Of a stretch of DNA of 18,802 nt, positions 8,455 through 17,278 are shown in pieces. Origin of the DNA: Lobulomyces angularis (Eukaryota; Chytridiomycota; Chytridiomycetes; Lobulomycetales; Lobulomycetaceae). Within the stretch, counting starts at the first letter, position 1. Each line of letters begins with the position of its first letter. The stretch lies in NCBI GenBank assembly GCA_027604685.1, contig JADHYX010000353.1:4410-23211 (forward strand), given 5' to 3'. Under the pieces are notes generated by a model. The model had not been told where the DNA came from. It did no database searches and worked only from the letters and a program-made list of their open reading frames with translations. The position numbers and the translations under genes were made by a program.

Positions 8455-8748
8455 GTAAATATTGTATTTACTTGCTATCCGACAGGAATATGTATCTAAT
8501 TAGTCAAATATTATGATTTTTGATTTACTGTAATTTAACTTGTATAGTTCATTGTTAAGAATTAAATAAAAACGAAACGAAGACTTAGTTCAATAAATTT
8601 TAATTTTATTAGTTGCTAGGATATTTAGATAATGACAAATAAAGGAATATTATAAAAATAAAATAAAAACAATAAAAAATTAAAAAAAAAAGGTTATCCT
8701 ATAATAATTGGATTGGTAAACAAGTAAACGTATTTTCTTATTTGAAAC
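8455..8748. other. convergent 3' spacer
   Basis: This AT-rich spacer lies between the stop of the BIR gene and the stop of the tetraspanin gene on the other strand. It contains AATAAA hexamers facing both ways (for example near 8563 and 8593) and an A-run near 8680. No coding signal is seen. Confidence 0.55.
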
Positions 8749-9478
8749 TTAAAGGTACTAAAATGAAAAAAAAAGTTATAAATATATATATATTGATATA
8801 TTTGCTTACTTGATAATTTTGATATCCATATTGTACTTTGCTTCTATTGATTCTCCAAGAATCAGTCATAAGACTTTCTCCTTGTTTTTCTTTTTTGGCG
8901 ATTCTGTTAAATAAGACTGCGGAAAAGACAATGGCAACTAATTCGATTAATCCCATAGCTGAATGAAGTTGTTTAAAAATTCTGTTTTAATAAAAAAAAT
9001 TTTGTAACCTAATCCAGTTGCACCAATAGTATCCAAACTACTCTCCATACTTCCCAACACAGCGTCATAGCATGAGGTATTCCATTCAAACTTGGATGCA
9101 CAATTTTTTGGAACTGGTGCATCAGTGATGTTTCGAAGACCACAGCATTTAAACTAAGGATTTTTAATGTTAAAAAAGTTTTTAGTTTAGTTTTTTATCT
9201 TACACTAATTTCAAGGGTTTTAATACTTTCAGTGATGGACGAATTTGCATAGGCATTGTTCCTCCAAGAGTCTTCAATTAAAACTCCCAACTAAAAAGTA
9301 AAACAGGCACATTAGATGAATCATAAAATTAGGAATTTTTATACATCTTCTTGTTTGTGATAAGCAGCCGCACCAATTCCAATTTCAAGGACTACTAATA
9401 AAATTAACAAAGCGAAATATGTTTTTAGCAACATTCCCTTCTCATTAGCAGCACCAAAGCATCCCAAAAATGATATAA
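8749..9478 (-). CDS. tetraspanin, N-terminal part not found
   Basis: Exons 9345-9478, 9204-9290, 9009-9153, 8810-8958 and 8749-8757 (introns of 50 to 54 nt) join to 173 residues. The first visible exon reads SFLGCFGAANEKGMLLKTYF, then a hydrophobic helix rich in L, I and V. This corresponds to the end of TM2, the GCCGA-type turn and TM3 of tetraspanins, with the second Cys of the turn replaced by Phe. The large outer loop has the diagnostic CCG (FKCCGLRN) followed by two more Cys (KNC, TSC). TM4 is MGLIELVAIVFSAVLFNRI with a basic cytoplasmic tail. Tetraspanins organise membrane protein complexes. The start, TM1 and most of TM2 (roughly 60 residues) should lie upstream of the acceptor at 9479-9480, but the next 650 bp on this strand show no suitable exon. 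It may be 5'-truncated, have a distant first exon, or suffer an assembly fault. The last two residues depend on a 52-nt intron; without it the protein would end about 19 residues later. Confidence 0.78.
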
Positions 9479-10145
9479 CTAATTACATGGATTTTTTTTT
9501 TTTAAAAAAAAATTATTTTATTTATATATTTTTTTAATTTTTTTTTTATTTGAATCCAACAATTTAAAAAAAAAAAAAAAAAAAAGGTTAGAAAAATCCC
9601 ATATTTTCAGAATGAATAAAAACAATCTTTTTTTTTTTTTTTAACTTTTTAACTTTTTTTTTTGAATTTTTTTAATTTTTGAATCTGTTTTTTTGATTTT
9701 GATTTAACAATGCATTATTTCTTTTTTAACTATACTTTTTTCCCAATATCAACATTTTTAGTTTCAACTTATCTAATTTAATGGAAAAATCTTGGAATTG
9801 AAAGTACTGCAGTTAATCTTGGCCCAGAAGCTCACCTTTTTCCAATTAAACTAGATCAATTAAAAAACAAAATTTTCATTGAACTCTTTCACAAATCATA
9901 ATGCAGTTTCAACTCCATATCTACGAAACTCTATAGAGAATTCTACTGAATTTTTTTTCGTTAGACTTACTATTCTTATATTATATTATTATTCAAGTAG
10001 AGCTTGCCGTTGTTTCATCTAAATCTGCCTCATAAAAAGTTTTTTTTCTACACCATGTAAAAATTTTTTTTTTTATATAAAGTATTATTTTTTTTTGTTT
10101 TATTCATCAACCACAATTATAAAATAATTATACATAAAAAAAAAA
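9479..10145. other. homopolymer-rich intergenic region with a short open relic
   Basis: 9488-9745 is nearly all A and T runs. A frame at 9782-9901 on the plus strand (39 codons, no ATG, ending TAA) has ordinary protein-like composition (STAVNLGPEAHLFPIKLDQL). It could be a leftover exon; no family is recognised. The rest (9902-10145) is AT-rich 5' flank of the next gene. The missing first exon of the tetraspanin was looked for here and not found. Confidence 0.4.
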
Positions 10146-12588
10146 ATGTCAGAAAAACACCTTCAATTATCTCACTCTGATTCTGATTTTCAAGTTTCTC
10201 GAATTTCCCTTGGTACAAACAATGTATAAACATTTTAAAAAATAAAACCAAAAAGAAAAAATTTATTCTTTTTTTTTTTTAAGGAATACGAAGTGGATGA
10301 ACCACTACCTGCATTTTCTGAATTAGAAATAAATGACAACCAGCAGCATTCAACATCCAGCAGTAATTTTGACCCAACTTTAAATTTGTGTTCTATTCAG
10401 ATAAAAGATTCTGATAAATTTATACTAACTAATTATCCTAATGAATTATACCAACCACTGGGTAAAAAAAATAAAAAGATATTATTTAAAAAAAATTTAA
10501 TTTTTTTTAAATAATTAGTGAACTATTTAAAGGAAGTTTGGCCCGATATTCAAGAGGAATCTTCCATTTATAAAGGTAATTGATACATATATAGTTTTTT
10601 TTTATTTACTTAATATTTAGGAAGTAGAAAAATAAAGTTCAAAGGAACTCCTTGGAGAGGTTCAGGTACCATATCGAATAAATCTAGATTACTAGTAAAT
10701 CAACTACTTCAGTTTCAAATCAATAATGGATGGAAGATTTTACGTTCCTGTAATATTAGGTAGTTTTTAAAAAAATAAAAAAAATAGTTTAACTAAAAAA
10801 ACTTTTTTTTTTTTCCTTTTTTTTGTAGTAAATTAAGTTTTAATAAAGATACTCTATTTTTTAAAAAAGTAATGTCAACTTTTAATACAAAAATATTTTG
10901 TATCTCATTTAATAAAAGAGATTTAATAAGGTTTAATTTTTTTTTTTTTTTTTTTTTCTTGTCATTAAGTTGAATTTTTTTTTTTTTTTTTTTTAAGAGT
11001 AATTTCAGCACCAATTCAAGCAGAAGGAATAGTGAAAGAAGTGGTTTCTAGTTGTTCACCTGGGTTACAAAAATCTCAAATTTATGCAGATTTTCCAGAG
11101 TTTCAAATTAATGGATCCCCATTTTGTAAGAAAAAATTAATTTTTTAGCTTTTTTTTTTTTCTTATAAAATTCGTTGATTTTTTTTTTTTTTCTTTTTTT
11201 TTTATGTTTTTCTCGAATAGGGTCAAACGATGACAATTCAATTGCAAAATTACAACATTTAATGACATATTTATTAGAATCGTTAAGAAACGCTGGATAC
11301 TTTGTATATCACGCTGTATCTTTATCTACTGGATTAAGTAATTAATACTACATTGTCAGTATGAAAAAATTTAATAGAAAAAAAAAAATAAAACAAAAAG
11401 GTTCTGGAGAAAATGGTGGAACCATGAAAACTGATACGCTATTTTTTAGTACTGGCATTGATTTATCTTCAGAAATAAGTGATACTTTTACAGCAAGTTC
11501 AAGTAGTAGTTTCAATAATGAAAACACAACAACTACTTCCTCTTCAGTTTTTTCGTTGGCTCTATATTCCAGTGATAAAATTTATTTAACAAATTTTCCT
11601 AATCAACTTTATCCACTGTTTATACAAACTATAAACTCAAACTGGCCAGAGATTCAGCAAGAAAACACCATAACAAGGTAATTTTATTTTCAATATATTT
11701 TTTTTTTTTTTTTTTTTTTTAATTTAATATATTATATTTTCATTTCTTTTTTTAGTGAAACAAGAATGATAAAATTGAAAGGAAATCCTTGGCTAGGACG
11801 GGGAGAAGATTCCGTTTCCAGTAGATTACTGGTGACAAGAATTTTTCAATTTTTGAATAATCTTGGGTTTAAATATATGACCAGCGTGGATATTTTTAAA
11901 AGACCATTTGCCAAAGATGCGAATTTTTTTTTAATTCCAAATAATAATGCAATTTTTGCAATAAATAATTATTTTGAAGAGCCGAATTTTTTCAATCAAA
12001 AAAAAAAAATTTTTTGTTTAAGTATAAACGAAAGTGATAAAATTAGATTATTCGATGCTCCAAAAAATGTTATTGAATGTGTTTCGAATTGCATTAGGGA
12101 TCACTGGGTAAAAAAAAATATAAAAAAAAAAGAAAAGTCCTATATTCTAACTTTTTAATATTTAATTTTTTTTAAAAATTATAGCCAGGAGGAATACAAA
12201 GGCAAAGAGATTATGCTGGATTTCCTGAATTCAAGTTAAAAGGATTTATTTGGAAGTGCTTTGAAGTAAAAACAAAAAAAAAAAAAAATTATATTTAATG
12301 AAAAAAAAATTTTTTTTTTTTTTTCTTAGGATAATACTGTTAACAAAGAAATTTTTTTAATACACTTGATAAAGAATTTAAATAATATTGGATTTGAATT
12401 TTTTTGTTCAGGAAATTTTAACTGTGGAAAATCTAGTGGTGGTGACAACGCTTATACATTACTTTTGGTAAAAAATAAAACCACTCCTTTTTTTTTTTTT
12501 TTTTTACTTTGTTGTAAATAATTTTTATTCATTTTTTTTTTTTTTTTTTTTTTATTTTTAGGATACTATGCTATTCAGAGAAATTTAA
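10146..12588 (+). CDS. four-repeat protein of unknown function
   Basis: Twelve exons join in frame to 557 residues: 10146-10223, 10284-10461, 10519-10575, 10621-10759, 10829-10930, 10998-11125, 11221-11337, 11401-11677, 11756-12107, 12185-12265, 12330-12467 and 12562-12588. After a Ser-rich start, four copies of one repeat follow, at about 62-163, 172-283, 320-430 and 435-557. The unit reads: a sDk[IF].LtN[FY]P-like strand, a helix ending WP[DE]IQ.E, then an F/L-K-x-x-G-x-P-W motif, then SRLLV..[IL]LQF..N.GWK, and finally a KDTLFF-like strand. Compare KIKFKGTPW in copy 1 with MIKLKGNPW in copy 3. Copies 1 and 2 are separated from 3 and 4 by a Ser/Thr-rich linker (about 290-318). The in-frame stop at 11341-11344 lies in an intron (11338-11400). 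Splicing it restores the end of copy 2 (KTDTLFF), so this is one gene rather than two tandem genes. I recall similar uncharacterised fungal proteins but know no function. Confidence 0.72.
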
Positions 12589-12950
12589 TTTTAAATAATG
12601 ATTTCTAAAAAAAATGGAATATTTTCAATTTTCCTTTTTTCTGTATATTTTTAAAAATGCAAGGATAAAAAAATAACTTTTTTTTTTTTTAAATTAATTT
12701 TTTTATTTTTTTGATTTTTTTTTATTAGTTTTTTTAATTTTTATTGATTTGACAATTTTTCATTTTTCTTTTTCAACATTTTTTTTTTTTTTATTTTTTT
12801 AATAAACATGAATTTAATCAATTCTGTTCCAAATTCGGTGCACAATCCCAAATAATGAAAGCTCAATAAAATAATTGCTGATAATAGTGAAATTTGTTTT
12901 TGATTTACATAATCCAACCGAAGAAAAGAAAGTTTACTAATAAAAAACCA
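12589..12950. other. low-complexity AT spacer
   Basis: This is the 3' flank of the four-repeat gene. It consists mainly of T runs (12678-12810) and ends in mixed sequence. No gene or structured repeat is seen. Confidence 0.5.
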
Positions 12951-12954
12951 TCTG

Positions 12955-13150
12955 CTTTTACATGGATTTCAAGATTGGAGATCTGCTGAACAACTAACTA
13001 TTTTAAAATAAATGTTTATACCTATAAAGGATTCGGCAGATTCTATTTTTATTCAACCTACCGGCTCTGGAATCTTTGCTGTCTCTTCCAGTTCATAATG
13101 GAATGAACATGGTAGTATACCTTACTAAAGCCCAGTTACTTTAAATCCAT
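12955..13150 (+). pseudogene. relic of a RecQ/DEAD-like DNA helicase
   Basis: One frame reads HGFQDWRSAEQLTILK, a stop, then KDSADSIFIQPTGSG (PTGSG at 13057-13071). After a frame change, SLPVHNGMNMVVYLTKAQ follows from about 13080. This is the order of the N-terminal region of RecQ-type helicases: an F..[WF]R..Q motif, Walker A PTGSG(K), then a [FL].LPA-like helix and a strand. The Walker Lys is lost here (Ile follows the Gly) and stops interrupt every frame. Such helicases are abundant in some fungal genomes, partly inside transposons. This copy is dead, and the downstream motifs are not recognisable. Confidence 0.5.
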
Positions 13151-13680
13151 CTGCATTAATTCTGCTGAACTACATTTCTGGTGAATTTCGGAGTGATTTT
13201 CATTTGAATCAGGTTCAGGTAAAATGTTACAATTTATCATACTAAGAAATTGAAGACATGGGTTGCCTAGCCGTGCCCCAACCAATAAAGAACACTAAAG
13301 GGCAGTTTGCGTTAGTCGAGTATGTTTCTTTCAAAAAATTTTAATATTTTTCACTCTCTTTTATTGTAGTTTCAAAAAATTGTGGAATAAATACGAGGTG
13401 CCTCTGAATTCGTTGTTTATTGGTACAACCTAGTAAGTCTCAAGGGTTGAGATCCTATTGTCTATCGTGAAGAAAAGAGGACAAAAAAATTTGGAATTCC
13501 TAAGACCAAAAATGAACTTTATTGAACAAATCTTCCACATTTGAGAGGAAATCAATGGAAATTTTTTGTATAGTTTATCTGGTAGTGTAAAAAATAGAGC
13601 AAAAGAATGTATTAGATTTGATGGAAAATTCACCACGTATTATTAGTTAGTGTGAGACATTTCTATAGCTTCTATTACAT
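13151..13680 (+). pseudogene. decayed coding sequence, unassigned
   Basis: The base mix is coding-like compared with the flanks, but every frame is closed. Short readable pieces exist, such as KLWNKYEVPLNSLFIGTT at 13378-13433, preceded by a possible acceptor (tgtag at 13366-13370), and EEKRTKKFGIPKTKNEL at about 13470-13520. It may be the remainder of the helicase relic upstream or of the same mobile element. No domain is recognised. Confidence 0.3.
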
Positions 13681-14551
13681 AATTCAGAAATAATATAAAA
13701 AATTTTTTTTTATATCTCTAAGAAAGTTAATTTTTCTTTTTGTCAAGCTAAAAAAAAAAGAATTTAGATAATGAAAACAGTTATGTTAAAACTTTTGTGG
13801 AACCTTGAAGTCTATATTTTACACTTTGATTTTGTTAGGTTTGAGTTAAAATTTCGTTTTTTAATTAATAATGATTTTTTTCGGAAAGATTAAAAGAATG
13901 GAGAGTGTACTGCATTGATGTGGTTACTTGTTTATAAAAGTATTAAGAAAAAGAATTTGGGTAATATAGTAAGTTGTAACTTGAGTTTCCTAATTCAACG
14001 TCACAATATTTAATTCCCATTATTGCTAAAATTTTTTTAAATAAGCGAAAAAACAAAAAAAAAAAATAATAATAATAAAAGTAAAAATTTTTTTACATAA
14101 AGCAAAAAAAAATATAAATTTACACATATAATCATCAAGCAGTAATTAATTCTGCAGGCTTTCCTTATTTTAAGAATTATTTCTTTTGAAAAAGTTTGTT
14201 TAATATTATTCTATTTTCATTCTAATTATAAGATCAAGTACAAAGGTTACTGAAAGTAAAGAATATCTTACTCATAACAGAAACTCTCATAATAAAATTC
14301 TAGGGTTTTAATGCATTGAAAAAAAAAAGAAGACCAGTAATAGTTTAACTTCAATAATACATTTGAAAAAAAACCTTATTTTCGAGTAAAATAAGCCAGT
14401 TAAATGAGTATATGCAATTTTCTATCATATTGAAGCGACAATAAATAAATATCGCTTTTTTAAATAAAAAACTTTTTAAACAGAAAAATAAAAAAATTTT
14501 TCCAAAATTAAATATTTAAAAAAAGTGTAAAATATAATTTATTTGCAAATC
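13681..14551. other. gene-free AT-rich stretch with one hairpin
   Basis: No convincing coding sequence is visible on either strand. A perfect 8-bp hairpin with a 5-nt loop lies at 14375-14395 (cttatttt, cgagt, aaaataag). Its composition makes chance likely. Confidence 0.5.
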
Positions 14552-14695
14552 ATGGATATACAAACACTAAAAAACAGTTTGGATGAAGCAAAAGAAGAAA
14601 TTAATAAATTTAAACGGCAATTAGATAGTAAAAAGGAGGAGATGGAATCTTATATAGTGGAAAAGAAGAAGAATCTCCATTTTCTTCTTTTTTGA
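14552..14695 (+). CDS. small coiled-coil ORF, possibly frameshifted
   Basis: This 47-codon ORF begins MDIQTLKNSLDEAKEEINKF and continues with heptad-like hydrophobic spacing and many E and K, so a short coiled coil is likely. It ends in a frame that turns unnatural (KKKNLHFLLF). From about 14659 another frame continues with KEEESPFSSFLNSTNSFDNL to a stop at 14728, so a one-base shift in the AAAAGAAGAAGAA tract may have split a protein of about 57 residues. The 3' part overlaps the tail of the LRR gene on the other strand. The function is unknown. Confidence 0.35.
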   Translation: MDIQTLKNSLDEAKEEINKFKRQLDSKKEEMESYIVEKKKNLHFLLF

Positions 14696-14698
14696 ATT

Positions 14699-15438
14699 CT
14701 ACGAATAGCTTTGATAACCTTGCAACGTAAAATCTATTTTATTGTAATCAATATTGTCTACATGTGTTAAATCTTCTAGGTTAAATTGATAGTACAAACT
14801 TATTAAAGCTAAAGGTAAATTTTCAATTTTAGTTATTCGATTGTTTTGAAAATTAAATAACTTTAATCCGGGTGGTAAGTTTTCATTTTTGTTATTTGAT
14901 TATAACTACAATCGAAGTCAATTAAACTAGACGGTAAGTTTTCAATTTTTGTTATTTGATTGTCACAACATCTAAGTTCAATTAATCCGAATGGTAAATT
15001 TTCAATTCTAGATATTAAATTGTCGCTACATTCAAATGTAGTTAATGTAGACGGTAAGTTTTCAATTTTTGTTATTTGATTACCACCACAACCGAATTCA
15101 ATTAAATCAATTTTAGTTATTGCATTTTCACAACAATCAAATTCAATTAAACTAGACGGTAAGTTTTCAATTCTAGTTATTAAACTGTGGTAACAATGAA
15201 ATATAGTTAATGTAGACGGTAAGTTTTCAATTTTTTTTATTTGTATTCTAATACAATAATATTCAGACGTTGACTCCCACACAATTTTAGTTATTTGCTT
15301 CCAAGCACATTTGAATGCCTTAGATGGTAAAAATTCAATTAAACTAGATAGGGCGCTTTTAGTTATTTGCTTCCAAGCACAATTGAATGCTTTTGATGGT
15401 AAAAATTCATTTTCAGTTATTTGATTTTCTGAACTCAT
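14699..15438 (-). pseudogene. leucine-rich-repeat protein gene with one frameshift
   Basis: From the ATG at 15436-15438 the frame encodes 191 residues and stops at 14863. It begins with a duplicated segment, FLPSKAFNCAWKQITKSA and FLPSKAFKCAWKQITKI. Repeats of about 20 residues follow, of the form ENLPSSLIEFDC..N.ITKI. The repeat at the end reads NQITKM where all others read ITKIEN. One missing T near 14885 changes the frame, and the correct frame continues with more repeats (NNRITKIENLPLAL) to a stop at 14699-14701. The intact protein would have about 245 residues. Such LRRs with N-L-P-x-x-L and C-x-x-N-x-I cores occur in amoebae, large DNA viruses and bacteria, and mediate protein binding. 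The single lesion could be a recent mutation or a sequencing error. Confidence 0.68.
14868..15240 (-). repeat. tandem DNA repeat encoding the LRR units
   Basis: A unit of about 60 to 63 bp recurs, recognisable on the plus strand by ggtaagttttcaatttt followed by gttatttgatt. Units differ by scattered substitutions, and one unit lacks the ENLPSSL part (around 15105-15120). This suggests expansion and contraction by unequal exchange. Confidence 0.7.
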
Positions 15439-15577
15439 AATGTTTAAACGAATTTTTTAGTCTTTTATATTTATTTAAACACCAAATTCTTGTAAGCAAT
15501 ATTGTATTTTTGAATACTAAAAAAATCTGTATAAGCGCGTTTTAATTATTTGAATTTTTTTTTACAAGATTTTATTA

Positions 15578-16620
15578 ATGAAGTTTGTAAATTTAAATCC
15601 AGATATTTTAACAAAAATTTTTCTTCTAGTTGATTCACTTGAATTGATAGTAGCATTCAAGAAATATTTGTATTTTGATTATGCATTTAAATCCTGTGCC
15701 AAAAAAAAAGGAAGGAAAAATATGAAATTTTATGTACGAGAGTAGCAATTTTTAATTTATTATTTACCAAAAGGGATAATTTAATTTTTTTATCAGATGC
15801 AGGGATAACATCTGTTGTTTCTAATCATGTAAAACAAAAAGAAAATAAACGTTACCAAGTTGATGAATCAGATGAATCAGATGATTTAGATTTTAATCGT
15901 TATGATTCTCAAAATTTTCCAACAACATTTCTGGAAATTGCTATAATGAAACAAAATTTCAAAGCTTTAAAATTTATTATCACTTATGATGACAATGTTA
16001 AATTTACCAATAAAGAAAAAATTTTTGCAGATTTTTGCAGCTGAAGTGGTAATTTAGATATAATTAAATATTTATATTTTTAGATCCAACGTTTAAAAAA
16101 ACACTAGATTTAGCTGCTAAAAATGGAAATTTAGAAGCCGTCAAGTTTATTGAATCTTTTTCTAATAAAAGTTACAAGGCTACAAAAGCTATAAACAAAG
16201 CAGCTCGGAATGGACATATTGAAGTAATAAAGTATTTACATAATAAAAGATACTCTGGAACTGCAAAAGCAATTTTTTATGCCAAAAAAAATAACCAAAA
16301 AGAGATATTGGAATATTTTGAACATTCATCAAAGACGGAATATGAAAAATACAAGAATATTTCAGTTAAAACAAAAACACCACCAACACCCCAAAAGGCT
16401 ACCAACAACGGCTCGAAGAACACAACAAACAATGGCTCCATACTCAGCATTCCAATATTCAAATGTCGAAACAATGTTTCCATACTCAACATCACCGTCA
16501 ATGTTTCCAAATGAGTACTACCCATACGAAGAAACACTACCAACAACACAGTACTCATATGCAGAACTAATAAGTAATGTTAAGCGGCTGATTGGCAACG
16601 GGTTTAGTTCAATGCAATAA
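15578..16620 (+). pseudogene. ankyrin-repeat gene broken by frameshifts
   Basis: The frame opens at 15578 with MKFVNLNPDILTKIFLLV, an F-box-like start (L..[DE]IL.KI), and stops at 15743-15745. Another frame (about 15697-16044) carries on with CTRVAIFNLLFTKRDNLIFL and a DESDESDD patch, then TTFLEIAIMKQNFKALKFII. After an in-frame TGA (16042-16044), SGNLDIIKYLYF follows, then in a third frame DLAAKNGNLEAVKFIE and AARNGHIEVIKYLHNKR. These are ankyrin repeats of the NGHIEVIKYL type. The end splits again: the ankyrin frame stops at 16512-16514. Another frame, open to 16620, gives a plausible Tyr/Pro-rich tail ending [14 protein letters not shown]. At least three frame changes are needed, several next to homopolymers (A-run at 15701-15709, T-run before 16081). 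It is a pseudogene, or it carries sequence errors. Confidence 0.62.
16021..16040 (+). repeat. 10-bp tandem duplication in the ankyrin gene
   Basis: The decamer atttttgcag occurs twice in a row, immediately before the in-frame TGA. The duplication shifts the frame by one base, and the sequence after it is in a frame that again gives ankyrin-like residues. The duplication therefore partly offsets another indel. Confidence 0.7.
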
Positions 16621-16711
16621 AGACTTCTGATATACATTTTGTTGTTTTGAGACAAAAATTGAGAAACAAGGAAAAGTTTTTTTTCTCAGTGAAACTGGAA
16701 GGATTTTTTTT

Positions 16712-17025
16712 CGAACTTTATCAAGTTTATCTATTGAAGACGATATAGATCTTATTTTATCTTCTGATACACCACAGACTTGAAACATACCATCTAAAAT
16801 TTTACGGTCCTTGAACCTACTAAAAAAATGTTTTTTGTGGGTGATAAATTATATCTATCTAATGTCGTCAATAAAATTTTTCCTTCTTCTATTATCGTTA
16901 AATTTTTAATCAAATTATTAAATAGACTATATTGAAATTATCTTCAATGTCAAAATATTTTCCCAAGTTAAATTCACACAAAATCACATCAAATTTTTCG
17001 TTTTGTTTTGTTATAGTAACTTCAA
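16712..17025 (-). pseudogene. fragment of histidyl-tRNA synthetase
   Basis: On the minus strand 16712-16818 reads [20 protein letters not shown], followed by a Ser-rich turn and IDKLDKV. This is very close to the eukaryotic cytosolic HisRS segment [15 protein letters not shown][ST]ICSS.DKLDK. Further upstream on the same strand, 16910-17025 reads KFDVILCEFNLGKYFDIED, which resembles the FYQCDF[DN]IAG..D..IPDAE segment that precedes it in the enzyme. The two parts lie in different frames with stops between, and after DKLDKV the expected PWEEV sequence is missing. HisRS charges tRNA-His in the cytosol and mitochondria. This copy lacks the catalytic motifs 1 and 3 and the anticodon-binding domain, so it is a dead partial copy. 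Confidence 0.68.
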
Positions 17026-17278
17026 TCTAGTACTCTTTCTTCTTTTATCAATTTTTTTTTTAAAAAATTTTTTTTTACTAATTCTTCTAAACTTAATATT
17101 TCTATTAATGCAAGGAAAATTCAAAATATATACATAATATCTTAAAAAAATAACGTTCGATTCATAAAAAATCAAGGTTTTATGGTTTTAATTTTGAAAA
17201 CTAGAAACATCAAAAGTTTATTTACATATATAAAATATATTTTTAATTAAATAATTTTTTAATTTTTTAATTAAAAAG
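17026..17278 (+). promoter_or_regulatory. 5' flank of the Fic gene
   Basis: This AT-rich region ends with a TATA-like tract (tatataaaatatat at 17227-17240). I see nothing coding. A near-start inverted repeat is listed separately. Confidence 0.3.
17240..17277. repeat. inverted repeat just before the Fic start codon
   Basis: tttttaattaa at 17240-17250 pairs perfectly with ttaattaaaaa at 17267-17277, with a 16-nt spacer and ending one base before the ATG. In a transcript it could form an A/U hairpin in the leader. The pure A/T composition makes chance a serious alternative. Confidence 0.4.

Noticed and set aside
8738..8811. Extension of the tetraspanin tail through VSKYINIYIFITFFF to a stop at 8738.
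   Set aside because: A GTAAGC donor and a TTTTAG acceptor remove this stretch cleanly, and an extra hydrophobic tail after TM4 would be atypical for a tetraspanin.
11361..12158. Reading the second half of the four-repeat gene as a separate gene starting at 11361.
   Set aside because: The first residues after that ATG are an A-rich, unnatural stretch (KKFNRKKKIKQK), and splicing 11338-11400 restores the missing end of repeat copy 2 in frame.
13270..13290. gccccaaccaata resembles the outer end of the Fanzor element's TIR in inverse orientation.
   Set aside because: Similarity stops after about a dozen bases; the inner TIR sequence is absent and no partner is found nearby.
13430..13636. Minus-strand open frame of 68 codons.
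   Set aside because: It lies antisense to the decayed plus-strand sequence, with composition expected from the complementary strand and no recognisable motif.
14863..15240. Regular 60-bp repeats that might suggest a CRISPR-like array.
   Set aside because: The repeats are contiguous, without unique spacers, and encode LRR units in one frame in a eukaryotic context.
16277..16558. Minus-strand open frame opposite the end of the ankyrin gene.
   Set aside because: It mirrors the A-rich coding strand, has no splice or start context, and shows no domain. The plus-strand ankyrin reading explains the region.
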